51,481 nucleotides of DNA, taken from contig CAJXMH010000022.1 of assembly GCA_913056345.1 (NCBI GenBank), forward strand, positions 1 through 51,481, given 5' to 3'. This document shows positions 8,377 to 17,551 of the stretch, piece after piece. Source of the stretch: an uncultured Flavobacteriales bacterium (lineage in GTDB: Bacteria > Bacteroidota > Bacteroidia > Flavobacteriales_E > Vicingaceae). Under the pieces are notes generated by a model that was given only the letters and a program-made list of their open reading frames with translations, was not told where the DNA came from and did not search any database. Numbering within the stretch: position 1 is the stretch's first letter; every line of letters starts with the position of its first letter. The translations under genes and the position numbers were made by a program.

Positions 8377-8408
8377 AAAAGGCTTCAAATTCATTTGAGG
8401 CCTTTTTT
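8377..8408. terminator. Bidirectional intrinsic terminator (acyl-CoA dehydrogenase / murF)
   Basis: AAAAGGCTTCAAA (8377-8389) pairs through a 4-base loop with TTTGAGGCC followed by a T run (8394-8408); one G-U pair interrupts the stem. It lies between convergent genes. Its T run touches the murF stop codon at 8408-8410. Confidence 0.75.
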
Positions 8409-9712
8409 TATAGACGATCTAAGATCTTTTCCAGTACCATTCCCCTTGAACCTTTGATCAGTATTTCTAGGTTGCGTTTAGGATAGCTACTTAGCCAATC
8501 GGCAGCTTCCTCTGTGGTTTCGAAATCGATCAGGTCAGGATCTTGAACTTTTAATTGCGAAAAGTGCTTTCCAACCAATATCACTTTTTCAAATTTTTGA
8601 TTTAAAGCAAGCTGAGCAATTTGCAGGTGTTCCTTTTCACTGCTTTCACCCAGTTCGAACATGTCGCCAAGAATCACTATTTTTTTGTCCCCCAATCTAT
8701 TGGCAAAGTTTGCTATTGAGACTTGCATGCTAGAAGGATTAGCATTATAAGCGTCAAGCAGTACAGTGTAATTTTCTTTCTCAATTAATTGCGAACGATT
8801 ATTGTCAGATTTGTACTCGCCAATTGCTTGGTCGATTTTAGTACCGCTGACTCCAAAGTAGTGACCAATGCAAACAGCAGCCATGATGTTGTAGAAATTA
8901 TATGTACCGTAAATCCCAGCTTCGAACTGACCATTTGCTTTTTCACACTTCCAACTACCTTTAAGATAAGGCTGTTCCTCAAGTATCTTCCCAATGCAGT
9001 ATTGCTTTGAGTCAGTTCCGTAGGTGAGAGACGGTATGCTTTTGGCAAGCTCAATCAAGGTTTTATCGTCTCCATTCAAGAAAACTTTTCCTTCTTTAGC
9101 TTTAAGGTGTTGGTATAATTCTGACTTTCCTTTCTTAACTCCTTCTACTCCTCCAAAGCCCTCTAAATGTGCTTTCCCTACATTAGTGATCAAACCGTAA
9201 TCGGGATCACAAATGGCAGAAAGAAATGCAATCTCTCCTTGATGATTTGCTCCCATTTCAATTACTGCGATTTCGTGGTCTTTGCCTATTTCTAAAAGGC
9301 TTAATGGGACGCCAATGTGGTTATTGTAATTGCCTTTAGTTGCATAGCAATTATGTTGTTTAGAAAGTACGGTAGTGACAAGTTCCTTGGTAGTGGTTTT
9401 GCCATTACTACCTGTTATGCCAATTATTGGGATTTTAAGCTTAGATCTATGAAAACGTGCTAGTTGCTGAAGGCTTTCTAACGCATTTTCTACATAGAGG
9501 TAACGCTCGCTTTTTACTTGGTTTGCTTCATCAACTACTGCGTAGGCTGCTCCTTTTTCTAAAGCTTGACCAGCATATTGGTTGCCATTAAAGTTAGCAC
9601 CTTTAAGAGCAAAGTAAATACAACCTTCGTCAATTTCTCTGCTGTCTTTTGATATTTTAGGGTGTGAAAGGAAAACATCATAAAGCCTTTCAATAGAAAT
9701 GGGTTTCATCAT
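8408..9712 (-). CDS. murF: UDP-N-acetylmuramoyl-tripeptide--D-alanyl-D-alanine ligase
   Basis: Cytosolic ATP-dependent ligase that adds D-Ala-D-Ala to the UDP-MurNAc-tripeptide, completing the peptidoglycan pentapeptide precursor. The N-terminal UMP-binding region has GCIYFALKGANFNGNQYA. The Mur ATP loop GITGSNGKTTTKEL lies at about residues 98-111, followed by the EMGANHQGEI segment and the central-domain NVGKAHLEGFG. LLDAYNANPSSM and ILGDMFELG mark the third domain. The 434-residue length is usual for Bacteroidota. Its start (MMKPIS) lies only 12 bases after a strong terminator hairpin following gldJ, so expression may depend on readthrough or on an unrecognised promoter. Confidence 0.94.
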   Translation of the reverse strand: MMKPISIERLYDVFLSHPKISKDSREIDEGCIYFALKGANFNGNQYAGQALEKGAAYAVVDEANQVKSERYLYVENALESLQQLARFHRSKLKIPIIGITGSNGKTTTKELVTTVLSKQHNCYATKGNYNNHIGVPLSLLEIGKDHEIAVIEMGANHQGEIAFLSAICDPDYGLITNVGKAHLEGFGGVEGVKKGKSELYQHLKAKEGKVFLNGDDKTLIELAKSIPSLTYGTDSKQYCIGKILEEQPYLKGSWKCEKANGQFEAGIYGTYNFYNIMAAVCIGHYFGVSGTKIDQAIGEYKSDNNRSQLIEKENYTVLLDAYNANPSSMQVSIANFANRLGDKKIVILGDMFELGESSEKEHLQIAQLALNQKFEKVILVGKHFSQLKVQDPDLIDFETTEEAADWLSSYPKRNLEILIKGSRGMVLEKILDRL

Positions 9713-9724
9713 GGGAGCTAAAAT

Positions 9725-9754
9725 AAAAAAGCCCCTTAATTAAGGGGCTTTTTT
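9725..9754. terminator. Intrinsic terminator after gldJ
   Basis: A perfect 30-base palindrome: six A, GCCCCTTAATTAAGGGGC, six T. On the minus strand it follows the gldJ stop (9781) by 26 bases. It ends only 12 bases before the murF ATG, so the stem occupies almost the whole murF leader. Confidence 0.85.
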
Positions 9755-9780
9755 AATGTTTTTCTTTCAACAATTCAATA

Positions 9781-11259
9781 CTAGTAAACTAGACCCGTTG
9801 GACTACCAACTCGAATCATGGCACATCTGAAACCGATCTGAGGTGAAGACTTATCTTCTGTTAAAAATCTTCTTGTACCCGGTGTCATCCAGTAAGCACG
9901 ATCATTCCATGACCCACCTTTGTATACTCTTGCTCTGTCGCTGATTAATGTGGTTTTTCCAAACTCATACATTGAAGCATCACCTAATTCTTGAAACTGC
10001 TGTGAATTGTTAAAATATTTAGAAGACTCTAAATCCCCATCTTCATAATTGATTACGTCTGCTTTTTTGTAATTTCTTCTTTCCGAAAGGTTATCATCTT
10101 CTGGATTTACCTCTCGGTATTTCATTTTACCTAGACTGTCTTTTTCAGCAAGGTAACCTTCCTCATCTCTAACAAGGGTTTTAAACACATTACCTCTAAA
10201 AGGTCTGAAGTCGTCAGCATCTTGTCCAGTCATTGGACGGTATACATCCATTACCCACTCACTAACATTTCCAGCCATATTGTAAAGCCCATAATCATTA
10301 GGCCAATAAGAATAAACAGGTGCTGTAATTTCTGCATTGTCGTTCAGCTGTCCTGCTACTCCCATCATATCTCCTCTTCCTCTTCTAAAGTTAGCAAGCA
10401 TTTGACCTAAGTAATTGTCATCTGCATTTCTAACTCCATGTCCGTTCCATGGATAGAATTTACGCTCAACAATTAATTCGCCATAAGTATTTCCAATCAG
10501 TCCAAGTGCAGCGTATTCCCATTCTGCTTCAGTAGGTAATCTATACTCAGGAAGCAAAATACCGTCTTCTATTCTAACATTTCTTGTCTCTTTGTTCGGA
10601 TCAAGATCAATTAATCCATCAACTCTTTTACCACTTTCATACTGGCCGCTTAAATAAGCCCTAGTGTTGAAGTTGTCTTCATTAAATTGATTGGGGTTGT
10701 GCTCAAAAAGGCCTTCTCTAATCAAAATTAATTCATTTACACGATCTGTTCTCCAAGCAGCATAGTCAGTTGCTTGAAGCCAACTAACATTTACCACAGG
10801 ATAGTCGTTATATGCGGGGTGTCTTAAGTAATATTCTACATAAGGCTCATTGAAAGCAAGTCTGCTTCTCCATCCTAATGTGTCCGGCAGGGCTTTTTTG
10901 TATACTTCTGGGTAGTCAGCCCCAAATACTCGTTTTAACCAATATAAATACTCTCTGTAATCAACGTTCTTAACCTCCGTTTCATCCATATAAAAAGATG
11001 AAACCGTAACAGTACGTTGCACATTATTCCAGTCATAAAAGATGTCTTGTTCAGTTCTACCCATAGTAAAACGTCCACCTTCGATTAGTATCAAGCCTGG
11101 ACCTGTTTCTTGTTCGATGTAGGGTAAGTTTTCAAAACCTCCGTTGTTTGAATCATTGTAAGCCCATCCTGTAGTACTTGATCTTTCTCCACTGCATGAA
11201 GCAAGAATTAAAAGGCTTGTAAATACCGCTAAAAGCGGGAAAATAGTTTTATTTTTCAT
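9781..11259 (-). CDS. gldJ: Gliding motility lipoprotein GldJ
   Basis: Lipoprotein of the Bacteroidota gliding and type IX secretion machinery. The signal peptide KNKTIFPLLAVFTSLLILASC ends in the lipobox LASC, so it should be lipidated and envelope-anchored. The mature part is a formylglycine-generating-enzyme (SUMF1-like) domain: GGRFTMGRTEQDIFYDWN near residue 60, SSFYMDETEVKN, PVVNVSWLQATDYAAWR, YRLPTEAEWEYAALG, and YKGGSWNDRAYWM with IGFRCAM at the end. GldJ and GldK share this fold; GldJ is preferred because porU and porV are neighbours and gldLMN are absent. A GTG lies just before the chosen ATG (11257-11259). About 492 residues, normal length. Confidence 0.88.
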   Translation of the reverse strand: MKNKTIFPLLAVFTSLLILASCSGERSSTTGWAYNDSNNGGFENLPYIEQETGPGLILIEGGRFTMGRTEQDIFYDWNNVQRTVTVSSFYMDETEVKNVDYREYLYWLKRVFGADYPEVYKKALPDTLGWRSRLAFNEPYVEYYLRHPAYNDYPVVNVSWLQATDYAAWRTDRVNELILIREGLFEHNPNQFNEDNFNTRAYLSGQYESGKRVDGLIDLDPNKETRNVRIEDGILLPEYRLPTEAEWEYAALGLIGNTYGELIVERKFYPWNGHGVRNADDNYLGQMLANFRRGRGDMMGVAGQLNDNAEITAPVYSYWPNDYGLYNMAGNVSEWVMDVYRPMTGQDADDFRPFRGNVFKTLVRDEEGYLAEKDSLGKMKYREVNPEDDNLSERRNYKKADVINYEDGDLESSKYFNNSQQFQELGDASMYEFGKTTLISDRARVYKGGSWNDRAYWMTPGTRRFLTEDKSSPQIGFRCAMIRVGSPTGLVY

Positions 11260-11283
11260 CACATTAGATGTTTAAACGACTTC

Positions 11284-11291
11284 CAAAAATA
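11284..11291 (-). promoter_or_regulatory. -7 promoter element of gldJ
   Basis: TATTTTTG (11291-11284, minus strand) lies 24 bases before the gldJ ATG, with a predicted start near 11278. No clear -33 TTG. It suggests that gldJ can be transcribed independently of the upstream porP-like gene. Confidence 0.4.
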
Positions 11292-11309
11292 GGGAAATTA
11301 ACTTATTAA

Positions 11310-12257
11310 CTAAAAAGAGGGACAGCTTATTGTTTCGAATTTCACTTTTTTAGGTCTACATGGTAAGATGTAGCTAAAGGATATTTCATGAGAACCTGCA
11401 GTACGATCTGATAAGACAGAGGTGGTTAAATCATAACTATAACCAATCTTAAAATCGTCTTTTTCTATTCCCACAAGAGCGATAAAGGAATCCGCTAATC
11501 TGTGCCATAAACCTAATACTATGGGACCTTTGGAGACGTAAACTCCAAGGTTTAATTCAGTGAACTCTCCTTGTTGTTGATAGATTACATTGGGTGACCA
11601 ACTCATGTCTTCATTTTTTAGACCAAAAGGAAGTTTTGCTCCAAAATGACCGGTAAAACGCCTTGGCAAAACAGAAAGGTCAATAAATCCTTCATCAGGA
11701 GCTGTGAGGTGGTGAACGGCAAATCCAAAATAGAGTTTCTCGCTAAAGCCTAGAATACCTGCAGAAAAATCAGGATAGAGAACTCTATCATTGTTTATCT
11801 GCTCTTGAGATTGATAAACAAACCCTCTTCTTGAGTCGATCATATCACCAAATCGGAGGTTGCTGACATCAATTGACTTCTGCACGAAACTTGCTTGAAA
11901 GCCGGAACGAATAGAAAACTTTCGGTTGACAGAAAATTGATAAGAATATTGAAAATGTGCGGAAGTAGAACTTAATACACCTTCTCCAGCTTGATCTCTC
12001 ATGATCAAGACACCTAATCCGCCGTTTATTGCGTCTACTTGTTGGTCATAACTCGCAGTATAGGTTACAAAACTGTTATCTATTCCTGGCCATTGATTGC
12101 GGTAGTTTAATGAAACTCTAGGGCAGTTGGCCGTTCCCGCAAAAGCCGGATTAAGGTATAGCTTATTTGCATAGAATTGCGAGAACATGGGATCTTGACC
12201 ATATCCTGAGAGCGCAATAAAAATAAGTATGATTATTAAAAAAGATTGTCTACACAC
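11310..12257 (-). CDS. Type IX secretion system membrane protein, PorP/SprF family
   Basis: About 315-residue outer-membrane barrel of the PorP/SprF family. In T9SS members act either in the core machine (PorP) or as delivery partners for particular secreted adhesins (SprF). Signal peptide: CRQSFLIIILIFIALSGYGQ. The family hallmark DPMFSQFYANKLYLNPAFAG follows immediately, then repeated amphipathic strands to the C terminus. The longer frame opens with TTG at 12302, but a -7 promoter element lies inside that extension (12281-12288). I therefore chose the GTG at 12255-12257, which also gives a normal signal peptide. It lies between gldJ and the divergent porU, so a core role is plausible. Family certain; PorP versus SprF not resolved. 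Confidence 0.85.
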   Translation of the reverse strand: MCRQSFLIIILIFIALSGYGQDPMFSQFYANKLYLNPAFAGTANCPRVSLNYRNQWPGIDNSFVTYTASYDQQVDAINGGLGVLIMRDQAGEGVLSSTSAHFQYSYQFSVNRKFSIRSGFQASFVQKSIDVSNLRFGDMIDSRRGFVYQSQEQINNDRVLYPDFSAGILGFSEKLYFGFAVHHLTAPDEGFIDLSVLPRRFTGHFGAKLPFGLKNEDMSWSPNVIYQQQGEFTELNLGVYVSKGPIVLGLWHRLADSFIALVGIEKDDFKIGYSYDLTTSVLSDRTAGSHEISFSYILPCRPKKVKFETISCPSF

Positions 12258-12280
12258 ACCACATAACTTCAGCTCGGTCG

Positions 12281-12288
12281 CAAATATA
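12281..12288 (-). promoter_or_regulatory. -7 promoter element of the porP/sprF-like gene
   Basis: TATATTTG (12288-12281, minus strand) lies 23 bases ahead of the chosen GTG start, with transcription expected near 12275. It decides against the upstream TTG start. No -33 TTG at the usual distance. Confidence 0.45.
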
Positions 12289-12313
12289 AATAAACTTAGC
12301 AATTGTTACTTTG

Positions 12314-12346
12314 TTGTGTATGAGTGCATGTTCGTAGTTAAGTTTG
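12314..12346 (+). promoter_or_regulatory. Promoter of porU
   Basis: TTG (12314-12316) and TAAGTTTG (12339-12346) with a 22-base spacer fit the Bacteroidota consensus. Predicted start is near 12352 with a leader of about 43 bases. It is back-to-back with the porP/sprF-like promoter. Confidence 0.5.
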
Positions 12347-12394
12347 TTGGAAAAACAATAATTTCGAAATAATATAGTTTGTTGAGGAACTTAG

Positions 12395-15300
12395 ATGAGA
12401 ATGAATAGAAAAATAGCTTTAATAATTAGTCTGTTGGGATTAAATGTCTCACTTTTTGCACAGCAAAACTCAACCTTTGAATTGAGTTGGGGTGAGCCTA
12501 TTCCTTACGGTTTGGAAGGAAATTACAATCAATATGCCCCCTTTTTTGAAGAGGCACAGTATGATTTTGCAGTTTCCAATCTTCCCTTTATTTACCTGCC
12601 CGTAGAGCTTAATTCGAATAGTTTGCTAGACAAGGTTGAGTTTTTAAATCTTGTGACCGAGCCGCTTAGCGAGGAAGAAAGGAAAATAGTTGATAGTGAA
12701 GAGGTTCCAACGACGTTAAGAGCGCTAGTAGAAAACTCTGTTGAGCGGAAGCAAAGAAAGGCTTATATGAAAGTTATTCCCATTTACAGAGCTGGGAATG
12801 GAGAAATTTTAAAAGTCACTCAGTTTGATTTTCAACCTACTTATAGCAAAGCTCCTTTGAGAAGAAGCAAGTCATCGAGGTATGCTACAAGTTCGCTTAT
12901 GGCTAATGGCGAATGGTACAAAATTGGGGTCACTCAAAAGGGAGTGTTTAAGTTAAATTACCAGTTCCTTACTTCCTTAGGGCTTGACTTGGAGTCTTTG
13001 GATCCTCGAAATTTAAAGGTTTATGGTTATGGAGGTGTTAGATTGCCTGAAGCGAATTCGGAAAGCAGACCAGATGATATGTTAGAAAATCCGATAGTTG
13101 CTGTGGGTCAAGATGATGGCTCTTTTGATCCAGGTGATTACTTTTTATTCTACGGTGATGATCAAGTTGAGTGGATATATGACAGTACTAGTCAACATTT
13201 CAGACATCGTTTAAACATTTACTCAGATACTACTTTCTACTTTGTAGCCATTAGTCCTGGCGCAGGTAAGAGAATTCAGACTAAGTCTACTTCATCATTA
13301 GTGCCCAATCAAACGGTCAATAGCTATGATTTTAGAGCTTATCACGAAATTGACCGTACTAATCTTCTAAAGTCAGGTAGACAATGGATGGGGGAGATTT
13401 TTGATACGCGTTTGTCTTATTCATTTAGTTGGGATGTACCCAATATAGATTTAAACAGTCAAGGTAGTCTAGAATTTAATGCGGTAGCTCGAGCAGGGGT
13501 TGGGAGCACCTTTACAATTAATGCAGGAAGCAATACTTTCTCTTCTTCAGCTAGTTCAACTAACTTAAATCGTTATGAAGTTGCTTTTGGTAAACTAAGC
13601 AGAGGAATATTTGACTTTCAGCCAACCAATAGTCTTGTAAATATCACAGTATCTTACAACAAGCCACAAGCTGTTGCAAAAGCTTGGTTGAATTTTGTCA
13701 ATTTTAATGTGCGTCGTGGCTTGGTGATGTATGGCAATCAAATGAATTTCCGTGACAAAAATTCAGTGGCTGCTGGTGCGGTAAGTGAGTTTGTATTGCA
13801 GAGTAATCGCAGACCGACTGTTTGGGACGTTACCAAAGTAGATCAAATAGCTGCTATGAGTTTGCAGCAGACGGGAAATAGCTTCAGATTCGTTGACGAA
13901 AGTAATTCCTTGAAAGAGTATGTAGCATTTACCGCCACTGACTCGATAAATTTGATTCCTTTGGGAAGGGTTCAAAATCAGAACCTACATGCCCTTGCGC
14001 AAACAGATATGGTTATTGTGAGCAACCCAAAGTTTTTAGCTGCTGCTGAAGCGTTAGCTGTGCACCATCGGAGTGAAGGGTTAACTGTTCATGTGGTTAC
14101 AACCCAGCAGGTTTACAATGAATTTTCATCAGGCGCTCAGGATGCGATTGCCATTCGAAGCTTAATGAAGATGTTTTATGAAAGGGCAACTAATAATGAA
14201 GAAATGCCTGACTATCTGCTATTGGTTGGAGATGCTTCTTATGATTTAAAAAATAGACTTAATGGCAATACAAATTATGTGGTGAGCTATCAATCACCAA
14301 ACTTCTTGCAGCCTGTTTTCTCATACATATCAGATGATTTTCTTGGTTTGCTTGATGATAGTGAAGGTACATGGCCTAATACTTCTATTAATCCTGAAAA
14401 ATTGGATATTGCTGTTGGCAGGTTGCCTGTAAAAACAGTTGATGAAGCTAGTGGTGTGGTTGAGAAAATAAAAGTTTACAATACCTCGAACACTCAAGCC
14501 GATTGGCGTAATAAAATCATGTTTGTTGGAGATGATGAAGATGGCGTGACACACATGTCACAGGCCAATCAACTTGCTCGAGCTATAGAGATTAGACATC
14601 CCGATATGGAGGTAGAAAAAGTCTTCTTAGACGCTTTTCAGCAAGAGTCTACCTCAGGAGGTGATCGATATCCTGAAGTTAACCGGGCAATTAGCAGAGG
14701 AGTGCAAGATGGGGTTTTATTGGTTAATTACACTGGGCATGGTGGAGAAACAGGTTGGGCAGGAGAGCGTATCCTTTCCATAGAAGATATTACTTCGTGG
14801 GATACAAAGTCGAATATGCCAGTGTTTATGACAGCAACCTGCGAGTTCAGTCGTTTTGATGATCCTTTTAGGACTTCTGCTGGAGAGTTGGTTTTGTTAA
14901 ATTCAAAAGGAGGAGGAGTTGCCTTGCTTACAACCACACGTTTAGTTTATTCCAGTCCAAACTTTACATTAAATAGGGCTTTTTATGACTTTGTTTTCTT
15001 GCGTAATTCAGAAGGCAACTTTAAACGGCTTGGTGATGTTTTCAGAGAAACTAAAAATGCAAATGCAGCAAGTTCAAATTCAAGAAACTTCTCTTTACTA
15101 GGTGATCCGGCTTTAAGAATTGCAATTCCTCATTACCAAGTAGTGACGACTTCAATTAATGGCAAGCCGCTTAGTCAAGGAGATACACTAAAGGCATTAT
15201 CCAAGGTGACTATTTCAGGCTATGTGGCTGACCCTGATGGAAATAAACTCACCAACTACACAGGAACAATCTACCCGACTGTTTTTGATAAAAGTAGAAG

Positions 15301-16204
15301 AGTAAAAAGTTTAAATAATGACGGTGCAGGAGTATTCGAATTTACCCAAAGAGATAGTCGTATATTCAAGGGTAGGGCTTCTGTCAATCAAGGCGACTTT
15401 ACTTTTTCTTTTATCGTTCCTAAAGACATTAATTACTCTTTTGGACAAGGTAAAATCAATTATTACACCGAGAATGGTCAAAAAGACGGTAATGGGTATA
15501 CCCAATCAATAGTAGTTGGAGGAAGTAACGACTCTGCCTTAGCTGATCAAACAGGACCTCAAATTGACCTATTTATGAATGATGAGTCGTTTATTTATGG
15601 TGGAATAACAAATTCCAATCCAACCTTTCTGGCTAAACTATTTGATGAGCAAGGAGTAAACACGGTTGGCAGTGGCTTAGGTCATGACCTAGTAGCTACT
15701 TTAGACGGAAATACTGAGGAAGCATTCATTTTAAATGATTACTACGAAGCTGAAACAGATGACTATCAAAGAGGAGTGATTCGATTTCCTTTCGAAGAAC
15801 TTAGTCCGGGAAAGCATACTATAACCTTAAAGGCATGGGACGTGGCTAATAATTCTAGTGAGAAAACCATCGAATTTACGGTAGTTGAGGAAAAGGATGT
15901 GGAAATTCAAAATCTGGTCAATTATCCTAATCCTTTTACAACCAATACAGAGTTTATTTTTCAGCATAATCAGGCAGGAGTGCCGATGGATGTGAGACTA
16001 GAAGTTTTTACCGTATCAGGTAAACTCGTAAAATCGATCAATCGAACCATTGTAAATCAAGGTTATTTATCGCGTGATCTTCGATGGGATGGTCGAGATG
16101 ATTATGGAGATCGAATCGGGAAAGGAGTTTATGTTTATAAATTGTCAATACGCTCGAGAAACGGATCTTCAACTGAGAAATTTGAAAAATTAGTAATCCT
16201 GTAA
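12395..16204 (+). CDS. porU: Type IX secretion system sortase PorU
   Basis: 1269-residue outer-membrane cysteine protease (peptidase C25, gingipain family). It removes the C-terminal signal of T9SS cargo and attaches the product to the cell surface. Signal peptide: residues 1-23 (MNRKIALIISLLGLNVSLFAQ). The catalytic domain spans about residues 530-910. The catalytic His is H782 in NYTGHGGETGW and the nucleophile is C816 in MTATCEFSRFDDP. An Ig-like region follows. The C-terminal sorting-type domain (about 1177-1269) begins NYPNPFTTNTEFIF and ends with a KGVYVYKLSIRS strand pair. In known PorU this domain is retained, not cleaved. Start ATG at 12395 or 12401. It heads the porU-porV-ispF-cdd run. 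Confidence 0.95.
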   Translation: MRMNRKIALIISLLGLNVSLFAQQNSTFELSWGEPIPYGLEGNYNQYAPFFEEAQYDFAVSNLPFIYLPVELNSNSLLDKVEFLNLVTEPLSEEERKIVDSEEVPTTLRALVENSVERKQRKAYMKVIPIYRAGNGEILKVTQFDFQPTYSKAPLRRSKSSRYATSSLMANGEWYKIGVTQKGVFKLNYQFLTSLGLDLESLDPRNLKVYGYGGVRLPEANSESRPDDMLENPIVAVGQDDGSFDPGDYFLFYGDDQVEWIYDSTSQHFRHRLNIYSDTTFYFVAISPGAGKRIQTKSTSSLVPNQTVNSYDFRAYHEIDRTNLLKSGRQWMGEIFDTRLSYSFSWDVPNIDLNSQGSLEFNAVARAGVGSTFTINAGSNTFSSSASSTNLNRYEVAFGKLSRGIFDFQPTNSLVNITVSYNKPQAVAKAWLNFVNFNVRRGLVMYGNQMNFRDKNSVAAGAVSEFVLQSNRRPTVWDVTKVDQIAAMSLQQTGNSFRFVDESNSLKEYVAFTATDSINLIPLGRVQNQNLHALAQTDMVIVSNPKFLAAAEALAVHHRSEGLTVHVVTTQQVYNEFSSGAQDAIAIRSLMKMFYERATNNEEMPDYLLLVGDASYDLKNRLNGNTNYVVSYQSPNFLQPVFSYISDDFLGLLDDSEGTWPNTSINPEKLDIAVGRLPVKTVDEASGVVEKIKVYNTSNTQADWRNKIMFVGDDEDGVTHMSQANQLARAIEIRHPDMEVEKVFLDAFQQESTSGGDRYPEVNRAISRGVQDGVLLVNYTGHGGETGWAGERILSIEDITSWDTKSNMPVFMTATCEFSRFDDPFRTSAGELVLLNSKGGGVALLTTTRLVYSSPNFTLNRAFYDFVFLRNSEGNFKRLGDVFRETKNANAASSNSRNFSLLGDPALRIAIPHYQVVTTSINGKPLSQGDTLKALSKVTISGYVADPDGNKLTNYTGTIYPTVFDKSRRVKSLNNDGAGVFEFTQRDSRIFKGRASVNQGDFTFSFIVPKDINYSFGQGKINYYTENGQKDGNGYTQSIVVGGSNDSALADQTGPQIDLFMNDESFIYGGITNSNPTFLAKLFDEQGVNTVGSGLGHDLVATLDGNTEEAFILNDYYEAETDDYQRGVIRFPFEELSPGKHTITLKAWDVANNSSEKTIEFTVVEEKDVEIQNLVNYPNPFTTNTEFIFQHNQAGVPMDVRLEVFTVSGKLVKSINRTIVNQGYLSRDLRWDGRDDYGDRIGKGVYVYKLSIRSRNGSSTEKFEKLVIL

Positions 16205-16234
16205 GTCAAACTATTAGCGGCCATCGAAGTTTAC

Positions 16235-16242
16235 TATATTTG
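16235..16242 (+). promoter_or_regulatory. -7 promoter element of porV
   Basis: TATATTTG at 16235-16242 lies between the porU stop and the porV GTG (16262). Transcription would begin near 16248. No obvious -33 TTG. It suggests a promoter additional to the porU one. Confidence 0.4.
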
Positions 16243-16261
16243 CACACCTTAAAAAAATATT

Positions 16262-17548
16262 GTGATTCACAACCACATCAAAAAAGCATTTTTATTAATT
16301 GGTATTGCTTCTTTTCATTTAATCACTGAAGCGCAAAATGTCGTTACGCCAGGAAATGTTCCTGACGAACTTCAGTTGAATACTATTACTACAGCGGTGC
16401 CTTTTCTTATGATTAGTCCTGATTCAAGGTCTGGTGCTATGGGTGATGTAGGGGTTGCAACTTCTCCTGACGCTAACAGTATACATTGGAACCCATCTAA
16501 GCTTGCTTTTATTGAAGGCGAAGGAGGTGTTTCCTTAACCTACAGTCCTTGGTTGAGGAATTTAGTTGGTGACATAAACTTGTCTTACCTTTCTGGCTAT
16601 AAACGAATTAACCGCATATCTACTGTTGGTGGTTCTTTGCGTTACTTTTCTTTAGGTGAGATAACCTTTACAGACGATCAAGGCAACACGATCGGAAACT
16701 TTACCCCTAATGAGTGGGCCTTAGATGTAGCATATGGAATGCAGCTTAACTCACAGTTTTCTTTTGGAATGGCGCTTCGTTACATTCATTCTAATTTAAC
16801 CAATGGAATTACCGTTCAAGGTCAAGACACTCGGCCCGGTAGGTCAGTTGCAGCAGATGTTTCGGCCTATTATCGTAATGAAGATATTCAAGTGGGAGAC
16901 TATGATGCGGTTCTATCTGCAGGAATTAGCATTAGCAATATTGGAGCAAAGATGTCATATACGGATAATGACCAAAGTGATTTTTTACCAACCAATCTTC
17001 GTATTGGTCCGTCTTTAGATCTTCAGCTCGATGAGTATAATAGTTTGATGTTTACAGTAGAAGCGAGTAAATTATTAGTGCCAACTCCTCCTATTTATGA
17101 AAGAGATTCAACTGGAACTATAGTAACCAATGATGCAGGTGAGCCGCAAATACTCGCAGGAAGTGATCCTGATGCAAGTGTAACAAGCGGTATTTTTCAA
17201 TCCTTTGGTGATGCTCCGGGAAGAGTTGAGGGATTTGATGCTTCTGGTAATCCCCTTATCGAACCTGGAAGTGTAATGCGCGAAGAATTGAACGAAATAA
17301 CACTTTCTGCCGGATTAGAGTACTGGTATGATAAGCAGTTCGCAGTTAGAATGGGCTATTTTTACGAAAACCCAACCAAAGGTAATCGACGCTACTTTAC
17401 TATGGGTTTGGGACTGAAACTTACCGTATTTGCCTTTGATGTTTCTTACCTAGTTGGCAATGTACAGCAGAATCCCTTAGCTAATACTGTTCGTTTTTCC
17501 TTAAAATTCAATTTTGATGACTTCGGGGCACAAAATGAAGAACCATAA
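16262..17548 (+). CDS. porV: Type IX secretion system outer membrane channel protein PorV
   Basis: 428-residue outer-membrane beta-barrel of the FadL-like PorV/LptO family. In T9SS it shuttles cargo from the translocon to the PorU attachment complex. A signal peptide of about 25 residues (KKAFLLIGIASFHLITEAQ) is followed by the family N terminus NVVTPGNVPDELQLNTITTA and PFLMISPDSRSGAMGDVGVATSPD. The WNPSKLAF turn, repeated barrel strands and the terminal strand VRFSLKFNFDDFG are typical. The only reasonable start is GTG at 16262, because no ATG occurs before the signal peptide. It is in the same frame as ispF, separated from it by a single TAA and one codon. Confidence 0.95.
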   Translation: MIHNHIKKAFLLIGIASFHLITEAQNVVTPGNVPDELQLNTITTAVPFLMISPDSRSGAMGDVGVATSPDANSIHWNPSKLAFIEGEGGVSLTYSPWLRNLVGDINLSYLSGYKRINRISTVGGSLRYFSLGEITFTDDQGNTIGNFTPNEWALDVAYGMQLNSQFSFGMALRYIHSNLTNGITVQGQDTRPGRSVAADVSAYYRNEDIQVGDYDAVLSAGISISNIGAKMSYTDNDQSDFLPTNLRIGPSLDLQLDEYNSLMFTVEASKLLVPTPPIYERDSTGTIVTNDAGEPQILAGSDPDASVTSGIFQSFGDAPGRVEGFDASGNPLIEPGSVMREELNEITLSAGLEYWYDKQFAVRMGYFYENPTKGNRRYFTMGLGLKLTVFAFDVSYLVGNVQQNPLANTVRFSLKFNFDDFGAQNEEP

Positions 17549-17551
17549 GTT

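Noticed and set aside
12258-12302. TTG at 12302 as the start of the porP/sprF-like gene
   Set aside because: It would put 15 residues ahead of the signal peptide and the promoter element inside the gene.
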